Below are positions 1 to 8,920 of a DNA stretch of 64,000 nt, one piece after another (within the stretch, counting starts at the first letter, position 1; every line of letters begins with the position of its first letter). Under the pieces are notes generated by a model. It was not told the origin of the DNA. It made no database searches and worked only from the letters and a program-made list of their open reading frames with translations. Origin of the DNA: Curtobacterium sp. UNCCL20 (GTDB lineage: Bacteria; Actinomycetota; Actinomycetes; Actinomycetales; Microbacteriaceae); assembly GCF_900101675.1 (NCBI RefSeq), contig NZ_FNKG01000002.1, positions 267,005 through 331,004 on the forward strand, written 5' to 3'. The position numbers and the translations under genes were made by a program.

Positions 1-618
1 CTCGCCGCGGTTGCGGCACGCGAGCACGTGCGGGGCGTGCAGATCGACCTCGAGTCACTCCGCGCCCGGGACCGCGCTGGCCTCGTCGCCTTCGCCGCCG
101 CGCTCTCCGACGCCGTGCACGAGCGGCTCGGCGCCCACGCCACGGTCTCGATGGCCGTGATGGCATCGACCACCGCTGACGGGTACCGGGACACCGGGTA
201 CGACCTCCGCGGCCTCGGAGCACACGTCGACCGGTTCGTCCTGATGACGTACGACCAGCACGGCCCGTGGAGCGGACCGGGGACCGTCGGCGCCCTGCCC
301 TGGGCGAAGCGGGTGGTCTCGGCCGCCGAGCACCAGGGGCTCTCGGCGCGCCGGATCGACCTCGGGATCGCCGGCTACGGCTACGTCTGGGGCGGATCGG
401 GCGATCCGCAGGTCAGCCCGGCGTCGGCAGCGACGACCGCGGGACGAGCGGCGCGGTGGTCTGCGACGAACGGCGAGTGGTCCGCACGGCTCGACGACGG
501 ACGCGAACTGCACTGGTCGGACGCCCGCTCCTACCGCGCCCGGGTCGCGCTCGCCGAGGACCTCGGCCTGCACGGCGTCGCGCTCTGGTCCCTGAACACC
601 CTCGCGCTGCCGTCCTGA
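1..618 (+). CDS. GH18-type glycosyl hydrolase, C-terminal part (5' truncated by window)
   Basis: The frame is open from the first base, so the start lies outside the window and about 205 C-terminal residues are seen. The stretch GVQIDLES resembles the GH18 catalytic-strand motif (DxxDxDxE family), with the Glu as presumed acid/base. MTYDQHGPWSGPGT and ALWSLNT match later GH18 barrel strands, most like the YaaH/spore-cortex-lytic subgroup. The role is probably hydrolysis of a GlcNAc-containing polymer (wall or chitin). The N-terminus is missing, so export signals cannot be judged. The converging neighbour is a LacI gene 45 bp away. Confidence 0.7.
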   Translation, partial: LAAVAAREHVRGVQIDLESLRARDRAGLVAFAAALSDAVHERLGAHATVSMAVMASTTADGYRDTGYDLRGLGAHVDRFVLMTYDQHGPWSGPGTVGALPWAKRVVSAAEHQGLSARRIDLGIAGYGYVWGGSGDPQVSPASAATTAGRAARWSATNGEWSARLDDGRELHWSDARSYRARVALAEDLGLHGVALWSLNTLALPS

Positions 619-663
619 TCGGACTCCGCCGCCGGATGCCGGCGCCGGACTCCGCCGTCTGCT

Positions 664-1665
664 TCAGCTGCGCGGGGGAGCGGTGGTCGAGCGGACGACG
701 AGCGATGGCGGGACGAGGACCCGGGTCGGCGACGACGGCTCCGCGGCGCCTATCCGGTCGACGAGCCGGGCCGCGGCGAGTCGGCCGACCTCGTCGTTGT
801 GCGGGTCGACCGTCGTCAGGCGGAGCAGGGGCGAGGCGGCGAGCGGGGTCTCGTCGTTGCCGATCACCGAGACGTCCTCCGGGATCCGGAGGCCGGCGTC
901 CCGGACGGCGGCGATCGCGCCCATCGCCATCACGTCGTTCGCGGCGAACACCGCGGTCAGGTCGGGGTGGCTCTCGAGCGCCCGGCGGGTGCCCTCGTAG
1001 CCGGTGGCCTCGGAGGTTGGCCCGTCACCGAACACCAGCGGCTCGATGCCGGACTCGGCCAGCCGTGCGACGGTGGCGGCGCGCCGGACGGCAGCCGAGC
1101 CTCCAGACCCGGTGACGTGGACGATGCGGCGGTGACCCAGGCCGATGAGGTGATCCGCTGCCAACCGGCCGCCGGCGGCCTCGTCCGAGGCGACCACGTC
1201 GAGCCCGCCCGGGACCTCGGCGCGTTCGCCGGCGATCACCACCGGGGTGTCCGCGGGGACGACGAGGTCGCGGAAGCCCTCGGCCGCGAGCACGACCCCG
1301 TCGACGCGGAGTGACAGCAGGTCGTCGAACGGTGAGGAGTCGAGGTGGGCGTTCGCGCGGGTGTCGGCCAGGGTGAGCCGGAGGCCGTGCGGCGCGAGGG
1401 CGTCGCGCACGCCGTCGAGCATCGGGACGTACCAGGGGTTCCGGAAGTCGTCGACGACCACGCCGATCGTCCGGGTCCTGGTGCCCGCGAGGATGGCGGC
1501 CGCGCGGTTCGGTCGGTAGCCCAGCTCGGCGGCGGCGGCGAGCACGGCGGCCCGTCGTGCCGCGGAGACGCCCGGGTCGTCGCGCATGACCATCGAGACG
1601 AGCGACTTCGAGACGCCGGCACGGGTCGCGACGTCGATGATCGTCGGCGGGCGGCGGAGCGACAC
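664..1665 (-). CDS. LacI-family transcriptional repressor
   Basis: 333 aa, the usual LacI length. Residues about 8-55 form the helix-turn-helix and hinge helix (TIIDVATRAGVSKSLVSMVM, then LGYRPNRAAAILAG). Residues about 62-333 form the periplasmic-binding-protein-like effector domain (TRTIGVVVDDFRNPWY; late motif VSVIGNDETPLAASPLLRLTTV). It is divergent from the dehydrogenase at 1775, with a perfect 20-bp palindrome in the 109-bp gap, so it most likely represses the 1775-3987 operon and perhaps itself. The effector is unknown; a sugar or sugar acid handled by the two downstream enzymes is expected. Confidence 0.92.
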   Translation of the reverse strand: MSLRRPPTIIDVATRAGVSKSLVSMVMRDDPGVSAARRAAVLAAAAELGYRPNRAAAILAGTRTRTIGVVVDDFRNPWYVPMLDGVRDALAPHGLRLTLADTRANAHLDSSPFDDLLSLRVDGVVLAAEGFRDLVVPADTPVVIAGERAEVPGGLDVVASDEAAGGRLAADHLIGLGHRRIVHVTGSGGSAAVRRAATVARLAESGIEPLVFGDGPTSEATGYEGTRRALESHPDLTAVFAANDVMAMGAIAAVRDAGLRIPEDVSVIGNDETPLAASPLLRLTTVDPHNDEVGRLAAARLVDRIGAAEPSSPTRVLVPPSLVVRSTTAPPRS

Positions 1666-1685
1666 GCGGGTCTCCCGATCGGTGC

Positions 1686-1716
1686 TTGACAGGACATGGG
1701 CTGGTGCGGCTACAGT
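1686..1716 (+). promoter_or_regulatory. Candidate promoter of the 1775 dehydrogenase operon
   Basis: TTGACA at 1686-1691 and TACAGT at 1711-1716, separated by 19 bp (slightly long). The LacI-type operator lies just downstream of the -10, where bound repressor would block initiation. Confidence 0.45.
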
Positions 1717-1726
1717 CTAGCCACAC

Positions 1727-1746
1727 GTTCTGGAACGTTCCAGAAC
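1727..1746. promoter_or_regulatory. Perfect 20-bp palindromic LacI-type operator
   Basis: gttctggaacgttccagaac equals its own reverse complement and has the central CG step typical of LacI-family operators. It sits between the divergent LacI gene and the dehydrogenase operon. Confidence 0.8.
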
Positions 1747-1774
1747 AGAACGCAGACCACTCGAAGGAGAGCAC

Positions 1775-2986
1775 ATGCGCGACAGCATCGGCGTCGCCGT
1801 CATCGGCGCCGGCATGGCCGGCAAGGCCCACATGGCCGCGTGGCGGAACGCGCCGTCCCTGTTCGCCCCGACCCTGCCGTCGGTGCGGCTGGTGTCGGTC
1901 GGCGACGTCGACGAGGCGCTCGCCGCCGACGCCGCGGCGCGGTTCGGCTACACGCGGCACGACACCGACTGGCGGGCGATCGCGGCCGCCGACGACATCG
2001 ACGTCGTGAGCGTCGTCGTCGCGAACCGGCTGCACCGCGAGATCGTCGAGGGACTCCTCGCAGCCGGCAAGCACGTGCTGTGCGAGAAGCCCCTCGCCGA
2101 CTCGCTCGAGGACGCCCGCGCGATGGCCGACGCTGCCGCCCGGGCCGCCGAGCGGGGGATCGTCGCCCGCGTCGGGTTCACCTACCGACGCGCACCCGGT
2201 CTCGCGGCGATCCGGCAGCTCGTCGAGGACGGCACGCTCGGCCGCGTCCTGCACGTCTCCGGCCGCTACTGGGCGGACTACGGCTCGTCGCCCGACGTGC
2301 CGCACTCGTGGCGCTTCGCCGGCGCCCCGGGGACCGGGGCCCTCGCCGACGTCGGCTCGCACCTGACGTACGTCGCCGAGTTCCTCGCCGGGCGGGTCCA
2401 GAGCGTGGGCGGCGGGGTGTTCTCGACCTCGATCACCTCGCGGCCGGTCGCCGCCGGGAACGCCCTCCGCGGGCAGGCCGCCCGGCTGACGGGGGAGTCC
2501 GCGACCGTGGAGAACGACGACTCCGCCGTGTTCACCGCCCGCTTCGGCGACGGGTCGGTGATCGGTTCGCTCGACGTCTCCCGCGTGGCCACGTCGCACC
2601 CGAACGGCCTGGTCGTCGAGGTCCTCTGCGAGCACGGCGCTGCACGCTGGGACCAGGAGCGCGCGTCCGAGATCGGCCTCGCGCTCCGCGCCGACGGCTC
2701 GCGACTCGGTGGGTACCGCCAGGTCGTGCTCGGCCCGGACCACCCCTACGTCGCCGGCGGGATGGCCATGGACGCACCGGGCGTCGGATGGGGCCAGAAC
2801 CAGATGTTCGAGTACCAGGCGCGCGCGTTCCTCGACGAGGTCTCGGGCGCGACGGACCCGCTGCCGGCGAACGCCACGTTCGACGACGGCGTCCACAACA
2901 TGGAGGTCCTCGACGCCGTCGCACGGTCGGCCACGGCCGGCGGTGCCTCCGTGCTGGTCGCCACCACCGAAGGAGCCACAGCATGA
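1775..2986 (+). CDS. Gfo/Idh/MocA-family NAD(P)-dependent oxidoreductase
   Basis: 403 aa. An N-terminal Rossmann fold carries GAGMAGKAHMAAW (residues about 10-22), and the family signature CEKPLADS lies near residue 105; the C-terminal alpha/beta substrate domain contains FTYRRAP and DVGSHL. The family oxidises or reduces sugars, polyols or their acids with NAD(P); the substrate cannot be read from the sequence. Start ATG has GAAGGAGAG upstream. It overlaps the isomerase gene by ATGA and is preceded by the LacI operator, so the two form a regulated catabolic operon. Confidence 0.92.
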   Translation: MRDSIGVAVIGAGMAGKAHMAAWRNAPSLFAPTLPSVRLVSVGDVDEALAADAAARFGYTRHDTDWRAIAAADDIDVVSVVVANRLHREIVEGLLAAGKHVLCEKPLADSLEDARAMADAAARAAERGIVARVGFTYRRAPGLAAIRQLVEDGTLGRVLHVSGRYWADYGSSPDVPHSWRFAGAPGTGALADVGSHLTYVAEFLAGRVQSVGGGVFSTSITSRPVAAGNALRGQAARLTGESATVENDDSAVFTARFGDGSVIGSLDVSRVATSHPNGLVVEVLCEHGAARWDQERASEIGLALRADGSRLGGYRQVVLGPDHPYVAGGMAMDAPGVGWGQNQMFEYQARAFLDEVSGATDPLPANATFDDGVHNMEVLDAVARSATAGGASVLVATTEGATA

Positions 2987-3987
2987 GACTCGGTCTCTAC
3001 GACGCGATCCTGCACGACCGACCGCTGCCGGACGCCCTCCGCGTGATCGCGGACAACGGCCTCACCGGCATCGAGCTGAACACCGGCGGGTTCCTGCCGC
3101 CGGTGCACGTGCCCGACATCGACGCGGTCCTCGTCGACGACACGGCCCGGGACGCCTTCCTGGCGCAGTTCGCGAGCGCCGGCGTGCAGATCGCCGGGCT
3201 CAACTGCAACGGCAATCCGCTGCACCCGGACCCGTCGATCGGCGCCGCGCACGCCGAGGACGTCCGGCGGAGCATCCGGCTCGCCGCCCGGCTCGGACAG
3301 GACCGCGTCGTCACGATGTCGGGCCTGCCGGCCGGAGAACCCGGGGGGACACGGCCGAACTGGATCGTGAACGCGTGGAACTCCGCCGCGCTCGACGTCC
3401 TCGACCACCAGTGGAGCGTCGCCGTGCCGTTCTGGCAGGAGATCGACGCGCTCGCCCGCGAGCACGGAGTGCGGGTCGCCCTCGAGTTGCACCCGCAGAA
3501 CCTCGTGTTCAACCCGGCGTCGATCCGCGAGCTGGTGGAGCGTGGCGGTCTGACGAACGTCGGGGTCGAACTCGACGCGTCGCACCTGTTCTGGCAGCAG
3601 ATGGACCCGGTCGCGGTCGTCCGGGACCTCGGCCCGCTGGTGTTCCACGCCGCGGCGAAGGACGTCAGGATCAACCCGCACGCGGCGATCAACGGTGTGC
3701 TCGACAACTCCTTCCGGCGGCTGTCCGCCGACGAGCCGCGCACGAACCTCGGCGGCGACGAGTGGGCGAACGAGTGGCCGAAGCCGTCGGCGTGGGACTT
3801 CGTCGCGCTCGGCAAGGGGCACGACGAGGCGTACTGGTCGAGGTTCCTCGAGGCCCTGCACGAGGTCGATCCGGACATGTGGGTGAACATCGAGCACGAG
3901 GACACCGAGCTCGGTCGCGAGGAGGGTGTCGCCGTCGCGGCAGCGGTGCTGCGCGCAGCGGACGCGGCGCGCGCGGCGCGTCGCTGA
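2983..3987 (+). CDS. Sugar phosphate isomerase/epimerase (xylose isomerase-like TIM barrel)
   Basis: 334 aa. AP-endonuclease-2/IolE-like TIM barrel. Strand-end acidic residues expected to bind a divalent metal are visible in ELHPQN (about residue 168), ELDASHLFW, AAKDVRIN and NIEHED. It starts at the ATGA overlap with the dehydrogenase, so the products are probably made in fixed ratio and work in one pathway. The substrate is not recognisable; a keto-sugar or inositol-type compound is plausible. The stop codon opens an 18-bp tandem duplication. Confidence 0.88.
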   Translation: MRLGLYDAILHDRPLPDALRVIADNGLTGIELNTGGFLPPVHVPDIDAVLVDDTARDAFLAQFASAGVQIAGLNCNGNPLHPDPSIGAAHAEDVRRSIRLAARLGQDRVVTMSGLPAGEPGGTRPNWIVNAWNSAALDVLDHQWSVAVPFWQEIDALAREHGVRVALELHPQNLVFNPASIRELVERGGLTNVGVELDASHLFWQQMDPVAVVRDLGPLVFHAAAKDVRINPHAAINGVLDNSFRRLSADEPRTNLGGDEWANEWPKPSAWDFVALGKGHDEAYWSRFLEALHEVDPDMWVNIEHEDTELGREEGVAVAAAVLRAADAARAARR

Positions 3988-4020
3988 CGAACTGCGCGTC
4001 GGTGACGAACTGCGCGTCGG
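3985..4020. repeat. Two tandem 18-bp units after the isomerase stop
   Basis: The unit tgacgaactgcgcgtcgg occurs twice back to back; the first TGA is the stop codon itself. A partial third unit follows. It looks like a local slippage duplication. Confidence 0.85.
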
Positions 4021-4039
4021 TGACGCACCGCGGTCATCA

Positions 4040-4094
4040 GCCTGGAGGCGCGGATCACGTGAGCGGACCGCACACGTGATCCGCGCCTCCAGGC
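4040..4094. terminator. Hairpin, GGAGGCGCGG family, member 1
   Basis: Perfect 22-bp arms (4040-4061 and 4073-4094) around an 11-nt loop. The arm begins gcctggaggcgcgg and ends with cacgtg. There is no T-run, as is common for actinobacterial terminators. It follows the isomerase operon and precedes the moxR-type gene. Confidence 0.7.
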
Positions 4095-4189
4095 CGTGTC
4101 CCCGGGTGCGGACCGCGGCGCACGCTCCGGAGGCTGTCACCGGGCCGAGGTAGCATGCACGACACCTGTCCCGCGACGAGGAGGCCTGC

Positions 4190-5182
4190 GTGCCGGAACC
4201 GACCGACCCCGTCTTCCCGATCGATCGCATCCGCGACGTCGGCGACGGCGTCATCGCCGCCGTCTCCACGGTGGTCGACGGCAAGACCGAGGCCATCCGC
4301 ACCGCGTTCACCGTGATGCTGGCCGAGGGCCACCTGCTCGTCGAGGACGTCCCGGGCGTCGGCAAGACGGTGCTGGCGAAGGCGCTCGGCGCCTCCGTCG
4401 GCGGCTCCGTGAACCGCATCCAGTTCACCTCCGACATGCTCCCGTCCGACGTGACCGGCGTGAACATCTTCGACCAGTCGTCGAGCACGTTCCGGTTCTC
4501 ACCCGGACCGGTGTTCGCGAACGTCGTCATCGGCGACGAGATCAACCGCACCAGCCCGAAGACCCAGTCGGCACTGCTCGAGGCGATGGCCGAGTCCCAG
4601 GTCACCGTCGACGGCGTCACGCGCAAGCTGGACAGCCCGTTCATGATCGTCGCGACGCAGAACCCGATCGACATGGAGGGCACCTACCCCCTGCCGGAGG
4701 CCCAGCGTGACCGCTTCATGGCGCGGCTCACCATGGGGTACCCCAGCGCCGACTCGGAACGGCAGATGCTGACGAACCGCGGCGGCGGCGACCCGCTCGC
4801 GCACCTCCGCCCGATCGTCGACGTCGGCACCCTGCGCGACCTCATCCACTCGGTCCGCACGGTGCACGTCGCGCCCGACGTCGAGGCGTACATCGTCGAG
4901 ATCGTCCGCGCGACCCGGTCCCACCCGGACATCGTCCTCGGCGCCAGCCCCCGCGCGACGCTGCACCTCGCGCAGGCCGCACGCGCCCACGCGGCCCTGC
5001 TCGGCCGGCCCTTCGTCACGCCGGACGACGTCGCGACCCTCGCGCCGGTGATCCTGGCGCACCGGCTCGTGCCGGTTGCCCGCGGCCTCGGCGGCACCGG
5101 CGACGACACCGCCCGCGAGATCGTGGTCCGCATCGTGTCCGACACCGCCGTGCCCTTCACCGCCGCCCCCGTCCGCTCCTGA
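4190..5182 (+). CDS. MoxR-family AAA+ ATPase
   Basis: 330 aa. Walker A is in EDVPGVGKTVLAKAL (about residues 46-60), Walker B in VIGDEINRTSPKTQSALLEAM, sensor 1 in ATQNPIDMEGTYPLPEAQ with the arginine finger RDRFM, and a C-terminal lid from about 220. MoxR proteins act as chaperone-like ATPases, often together with DUF58/VWA proteins encoded next door. GTG start with aggagg 6 nt upstream. Its stop overlaps the next start (TGATG), consistent with a coupled MoxR-DUF58-TgpA unit. Confidence 0.93.
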   Translation: MPEPTDPVFPIDRIRDVGDGVIAAVSTVVDGKTEAIRTAFTVMLAEGHLLVEDVPGVGKTVLAKALGASVGGSVNRIQFTSDMLPSDVTGVNIFDQSSSTFRFSPGPVFANVVIGDEINRTSPKTQSALLEAMAESQVTVDGVTRKLDSPFMIVATQNPIDMEGTYPLPEAQRDRFMARLTMGYPSADSERQMLTNRGGGDPLAHLRPIVDVGTLRDLIHSVRTVHVAPDVEAYIVEIVRATRSHPDIVLGASPRATLHLAQAARAHAALLGRPFVTPDDVATLAPVILAHRLVPVARGLGGTGDDTAREIVVRIVSDTAVPFTAAPVRS

Positions 5183-6513
5183 TGTCCGGCTCGTCGGCAC
5201 CGTCGTCAGCTGCACTGCGCGTCGCTGCCGCACGATCGGTCCTCGGCCGGTACGGACGCCGTGCCCTGTCGCTCCTGCGCCGGACACCGTTCCCGCGCCC
5301 GACGGTGCGGGGATGGACCGTCATCGCGGTCGGCATCGGGCTGATCGGCGGCGGCCTGGTCGGCACGACGAGCGTCGCGGTCTCGGCAGGGCTGCTCCTG
5401 CTCGTCCTCGTGGTCCTCGGCGTGGTGATGGCGCTCGTCGTGGCCGCTCCGCTCCGCGGCGCCCGCAGCACCGCGCGGGCGATCGTGCAGGTCGGCGAGG
5501 TCTACCGCGAACGCATCACGCTGCGCGGCACGAGCCTGCCGATCGGCCCGCGGTCGACGCTCCTCGTCCGTGAACAGCTCGACGACGGCCTGGTGAGCAT
5601 GACCACCGCGGAGACGTACGCCGCGGTCGGCCCGGCCGTGCCGCCGGCGGTGCTCGACGTCGAGGCGCTCGCGATGCACCGCGGGCGCAGCCTGGTCGGT
5701 CCGGTGACGATCCGCGTCGAGGACCCGTTCGGGCTCCTCCGCATCGACCGCCCCGTCGTGCAGGCAGAAGAGGTCGTCGTCGTCCCGGCGACGACCCCGC
5801 TCGCCGCGCTCGACACCGGTGCCCTCGCCGGCGCCGTGTCCGCCGACGAAGGCCGGGTCGGACAGGGTGGATCGGCGGACGACAGCGAACTCCGCCCGTA
5901 CCGGCCGGGCGACCCGATCCGCCGGGTGCACTGGGGCCAGAGCGCCAAGCGCGGCGAGCTCCACGTCCGGCAGACCACGCAGGCGCAACCGCCCGAGGCC
6001 GTCATCGCACTCGACGTCCGCCGCGAGTCGTACCAGCGGCTCGGACGCGACGACCTGGCCGAGCTGTCCGACCTCGGCGGCGATGCCGCCTTCGAGCACG
6101 CGGTCGTCGTCGCCGCCAGTGTCGCCCGCGCACTGGCCGCACGCACCTCCCGCGTGCTGCTCGTCAGCGACGGCCCCTCCGGCAGCACCCGGCACGCGGG
6201 CGACGCCGGCGGACTGACCGACGTCCTCGTCGGGCTCGCCGACGTCCGGATCCGCTCCGACGCGCGCCCCGTCACCGAGGTCCTGCCCGACGTCCGCGGG
6301 CGCGACGTGCACGGCATGACCGCCGTCGTCACCGGGCACTGCACCGCCGAGCAGGCCGCCGAACTCGTCTCCGCGACGACCGGCTCCAGCCGCGGCATCA
6401 TGGCGACCATCGTCCCGCCGGACCCGGTGGTCCGCGGCATCCTCGACCGCGGCGGATGGCGGACCCTCGTCGTGCCGGTCGCCGGTGCGCACACCGCCGG
6501 GAGCATCCGGTGA
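5182..6513 (+). CDS. DUF58 domain membrane protein
   Basis: 443 aa. Two hydrophobic segments near residues 45-95 are followed by a beta-rich extracytoplasmic part. The DUF58 signature is YRPGDPIRRVHWGQSAKRGELHVRQ-like around residues 235-260, and a VWA-like C-terminal fold carries RVLLVSDGPSG. DUF58 proteins are membrane partners of MoxR ATPases; their precise biochemical role is unsettled. It is translationally coupled on both sides (TGATG from the MoxR gene, GTGA into the transglutaminase gene). Confidence 0.88.
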   Translation: MSGSSAPSSAALRVAAARSVLGRYGRRALSLLRRTPFPRPTVRGWTVIAVGIGLIGGGLVGTTSVAVSAGLLLLVLVVLGVVMALVVAAPLRGARSTARAIVQVGEVYRERITLRGTSLPIGPRSTLLVREQLDDGLVSMTTAETYAAVGPAVPPAVLDVEALAMHRGRSLVGPVTIRVEDPFGLLRIDRPVVQAEEVVVVPATTPLAALDTGALAGAVSADEGRVGQGGSADDSELRPYRPGDPIRRVHWGQSAKRGELHVRQTTQAQPPEAVIALDVRRESYQRLGRDDLAELSDLGGDAAFEHAVVVAASVARALAARTSRVLLVSDGPSGSTRHAGDAGGLTDVLVGLADVRIRSDARPVTEVLPDVRGRDVHGMTAVVTGHCTAEQAAELVSATTGSSRGIMATIVPPDPVVRGILDRGGWRTLVVPVAGAHTAGSIR

Positions 6514-8897
6514 GCGGCGTCACCACCCGCGAACCGCAGCGTGGTGCGCCCCGCGGCCCGTCCGGTCGGGCGAGCGGCCCGTCCGACGGCCGTGTGCCGC
6601 CCGAGCGCGCGGACCGCCCAGACTCCCCGAACCCCTGGGTCGTCGCGCTCGCCCCCGTCCCCGTGCTCATCGCCGCGCTCGCGATGCGTCCGCTCGTGCA
6701 GGGCATCGCGTGGTGGGTCTCCGGCATCCTCATCGCCGCCGTGCTCGTCGGCACGATGCTCGCCGTCCGCCGACGTGCCCCCGGCATCCGGTTCGTCGCA
6801 CTCGTCGCGGCGCTCGTGGTGCTCTCCTGCGCCGCCGCCGTCGTGAACGACATCCAACCGCTCGGCTGGCTGGACAAGGACGGTGCGCTCGGGGAGACGC
6901 TGGCGGCGATCCGGCTGAACCCCGCGCCGCTGCCGCAGACCGACTCGATCCGGCTCATCGTGACGATCGCGATCGGGTGGGTCGCCGGGGTGTCCCTGTT
7001 CCTGGCGGCCGTCGCCCCGACCGCAGCACTGGCCGCGGCGCCCGCCCTCGTCATCCTCATCGTCCCGGGCATCGTCACCGGCGCCCCCGCTGCCCCCGCG
7101 CTCGTCATCGTCACCGGGGTCGCCTTCCTCGCCCTGCTCTGGCTGTCGGTCCGACCCGTCCAGCGGGCGTTCCCGGCCGCGGTGGTCGGTGCGATCGGGC
7201 TCGTGGTCGCGGTCGGGCTGCCGGCGATCGTGCCGCTCAACGCCAGCTGGTTGTCCGGGGTCACCGGTGCGATCCAGTCGCCCGTCCAGCCGGGGCGCCC
7301 CGGCACCCTGCTCAACCTCGGCCAGGACCTCCGGCAGCCGAACGAGCTCGAGGTGTTCCGGTACCGCTCGTCCGACGGGCAGCCGGAGTACCTCAAGCTC
7401 GCCGACCTCGACGAGTTCGGCACCGGCGACTGGGTGCCGACCACGACCGACGCCAGTACCTCCGAGACCGCCGACCAGCAGCAGTGGGCCGTCGGTGTGA
7501 ACCCGCGGCTCTCGACCCGCGGCGACGTCACGGTCCGGATCACCGGGCTGTCGAGCAACTACCTGCCGGTGCCCTCCGGTGCGGTGTCGATCGAGTCCCG
7601 TTCCACCAACCTCGACCTCGGCCAGTGGCGCTGGATGGGGGACTCGAGCACCGTCCGGTCGACCGGACCCGCGACACCGCGCGGCTCCACGTACGAGGTC
7701 TACGGGGCCTCCACCTGGTCGGGGGAGTACCTCGACGCGATCGCCGCCTCGGGACTCCTCGGCCGAGCCGACGGTCGTGGGTTCGCGAGGCCGTCGCCCG
7801 CCCAGCTCCGCACCGACCTCGCGCTGCCGGACAAGCTGCCGAACAGCATCGCCCGCGCGGCGCAGCGGGTCGCCGGGAACGCCGGGACCGACTACGAGCG
7901 GGCCCGCGCGCTCGAGCAGTGGTTCCGGAGCGACCTGTTCACCTACTCCGAGACCGCGCCGGTCGAGCAGGGCTACGACGGCGACAGCATGGACGTCGTC
8001 GCCAAGTTCCTCGAGGTCCGGCAGGGCTACTGCGTCCACTTCTCCTCGGCGATGGCGGTGATGGCCCGCACGCTCGGCATCCCGTCACGGATCGCGGTCG
8101 GGTACCGGGCCGGCGCGACCCAGGCGGACGGCGAGTACACGGTCTCGAACCGGCAGCTGCACTCATGGCCCGAGCTGTACATCAAGGGCGCCGGGTGGGT
8201 CGCGTTCGAGCCGACGCCGGACTCCGACGACGCCGCGACCTCCTCGAGCCAGGCGACCGCGACCCCGTCCGCCGCGGCCCCCGACACCCCGCTGCCGGCG
8301 CCGGGCCAGTCCGCACCGGCCGAGTCCGAGGCCACCCCGACCCCCTCGGCATCCGCTGGTCCCGGCGCCGCTGGTTCGACGAACGGTGGCGGCAACGGGC
8401 CGCTCGGGCTGGCCGTCGGCATCGTGCTCGCCCTGGCGCTGCTCGGTTCGCCGGCGCTCGTGCGGGCGCTTCGGCGACGCTCCCGGATCGGGGCCGTCCG
8501 GTCGGGTCGGTCGCCAGCGGTGCACGCGTGGCGGGAGGTCCTCGACGACGTCGCCGACCACGGGTACGCGCCGGGGCTCGCGCCGCCCGGCGACTCCGCC
8601 GCCGCCGCACGGACCGCGCGCGCGGTGCTGGGGCGGCTCCGCCCGTCGCTGCCGGCGTCGGTGCTGCCGCACCTCGACGCGGTGGTCGACGCGGTCGACC
8701 GGGAACGCTTCGCGGCGGACGGATCGGCGTCGGTGGACACGGACGCGCTGCTCGTCGCCGTCCGGGAGGCGCGGGTCGCCCTCGACGCATCGGCCTCCGG
8801 TGCGCGGGTGCTCCGGTCGCGCGTGCTGCCGCCGAGCCTGCTGCCCTCGTCGGCGTGGTCGCACGAGGGACGTCGGGCGCGCCGCCGCACCGCGTAG
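6510..8897 (+). CDS. Transglutaminase-like membrane protein (TgpA/DUF4129 type)
   Basis: 795 aa from the GTG that overlaps the DUF58 stop. Roughly residues 45-250 hold six or seven membrane helices. A TgpA-type extracytoplasmic region follows, with a transglutaminase core near residues 440-580: Cys in GYCVHFSSAMAVMARTLGIP and His in NRQLHSWPELYI, followed by GWVAFEPTPDSD. A Ser/Ala/Pro-rich linker, one more helix (GLAVGIVLALALLG) and a cytoplasmic DUF4129-like tail complete it. It probably works with the two upstream proteins on the cell envelope; the substrate is unknown. Confidence 0.9.
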   Translation: MSGVTTREPQRGAPRGPSGRASGPSDGRVPPERADRPDSPNPWVVALAPVPVLIAALAMRPLVQGIAWWVSGILIAAVLVGTMLAVRRRAPGIRFVALVAALVVLSCAAAVVNDIQPLGWLDKDGALGETLAAIRLNPAPLPQTDSIRLIVTIAIGWVAGVSLFLAAVAPTAALAAAPALVILIVPGIVTGAPAAPALVIVTGVAFLALLWLSVRPVQRAFPAAVVGAIGLVVAVGLPAIVPLNASWLSGVTGAIQSPVQPGRPGTLLNLGQDLRQPNELEVFRYRSSDGQPEYLKLADLDEFGTGDWVPTTTDASTSETADQQQWAVGVNPRLSTRGDVTVRITGLSSNYLPVPSGAVSIESRSTNLDLGQWRWMGDSSTVRSTGPATPRGSTYEVYGASTWSGEYLDAIAASGLLGRADGRGFARPSPAQLRTDLALPDKLPNSIARAAQRVAGNAGTDYERARALEQWFRSDLFTYSETAPVEQGYDGDSMDVVAKFLEVRQGYCVHFSSAMAVMARTLGIPSRIAVGYRAGATQADGEYTVSNRQLHSWPELYIKGAGWVAFEPTPDSDDAATSSSQATATPSAAAPDTPLPAPGQSAPAESEATPTPSASAGPGAAGSTNGGGNGPLGLAVGIVLALALLGSPALVRALRRRSRIGAVRSGRSPAVHAWREVLDDVADHGYAPGLAPPGDSAAAARTARAVLGRLRPSLPASVLPHLDAVVDAVDRERFAADGSASVDTDALLVAVREARVALDASASGARVLRSRVLPPSLLPSSAWSHEGRRARRRTA

Positions 8898-8920
8898 CGC
8901 GGCCCGGCCTGGCGTACCGC

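Noticed and set aside
1025-2896. 623-codon open frame on the minus strand through the dehydrogenase
   Set aside because: It lies across two well-supported genes in the wrong frames and has no recognisable motif.
3985-4020. 18-bp tandem duplication as a regulatory element
   Set aside because: Only two units after a stop codon, without symmetry; more likely replication slippage.
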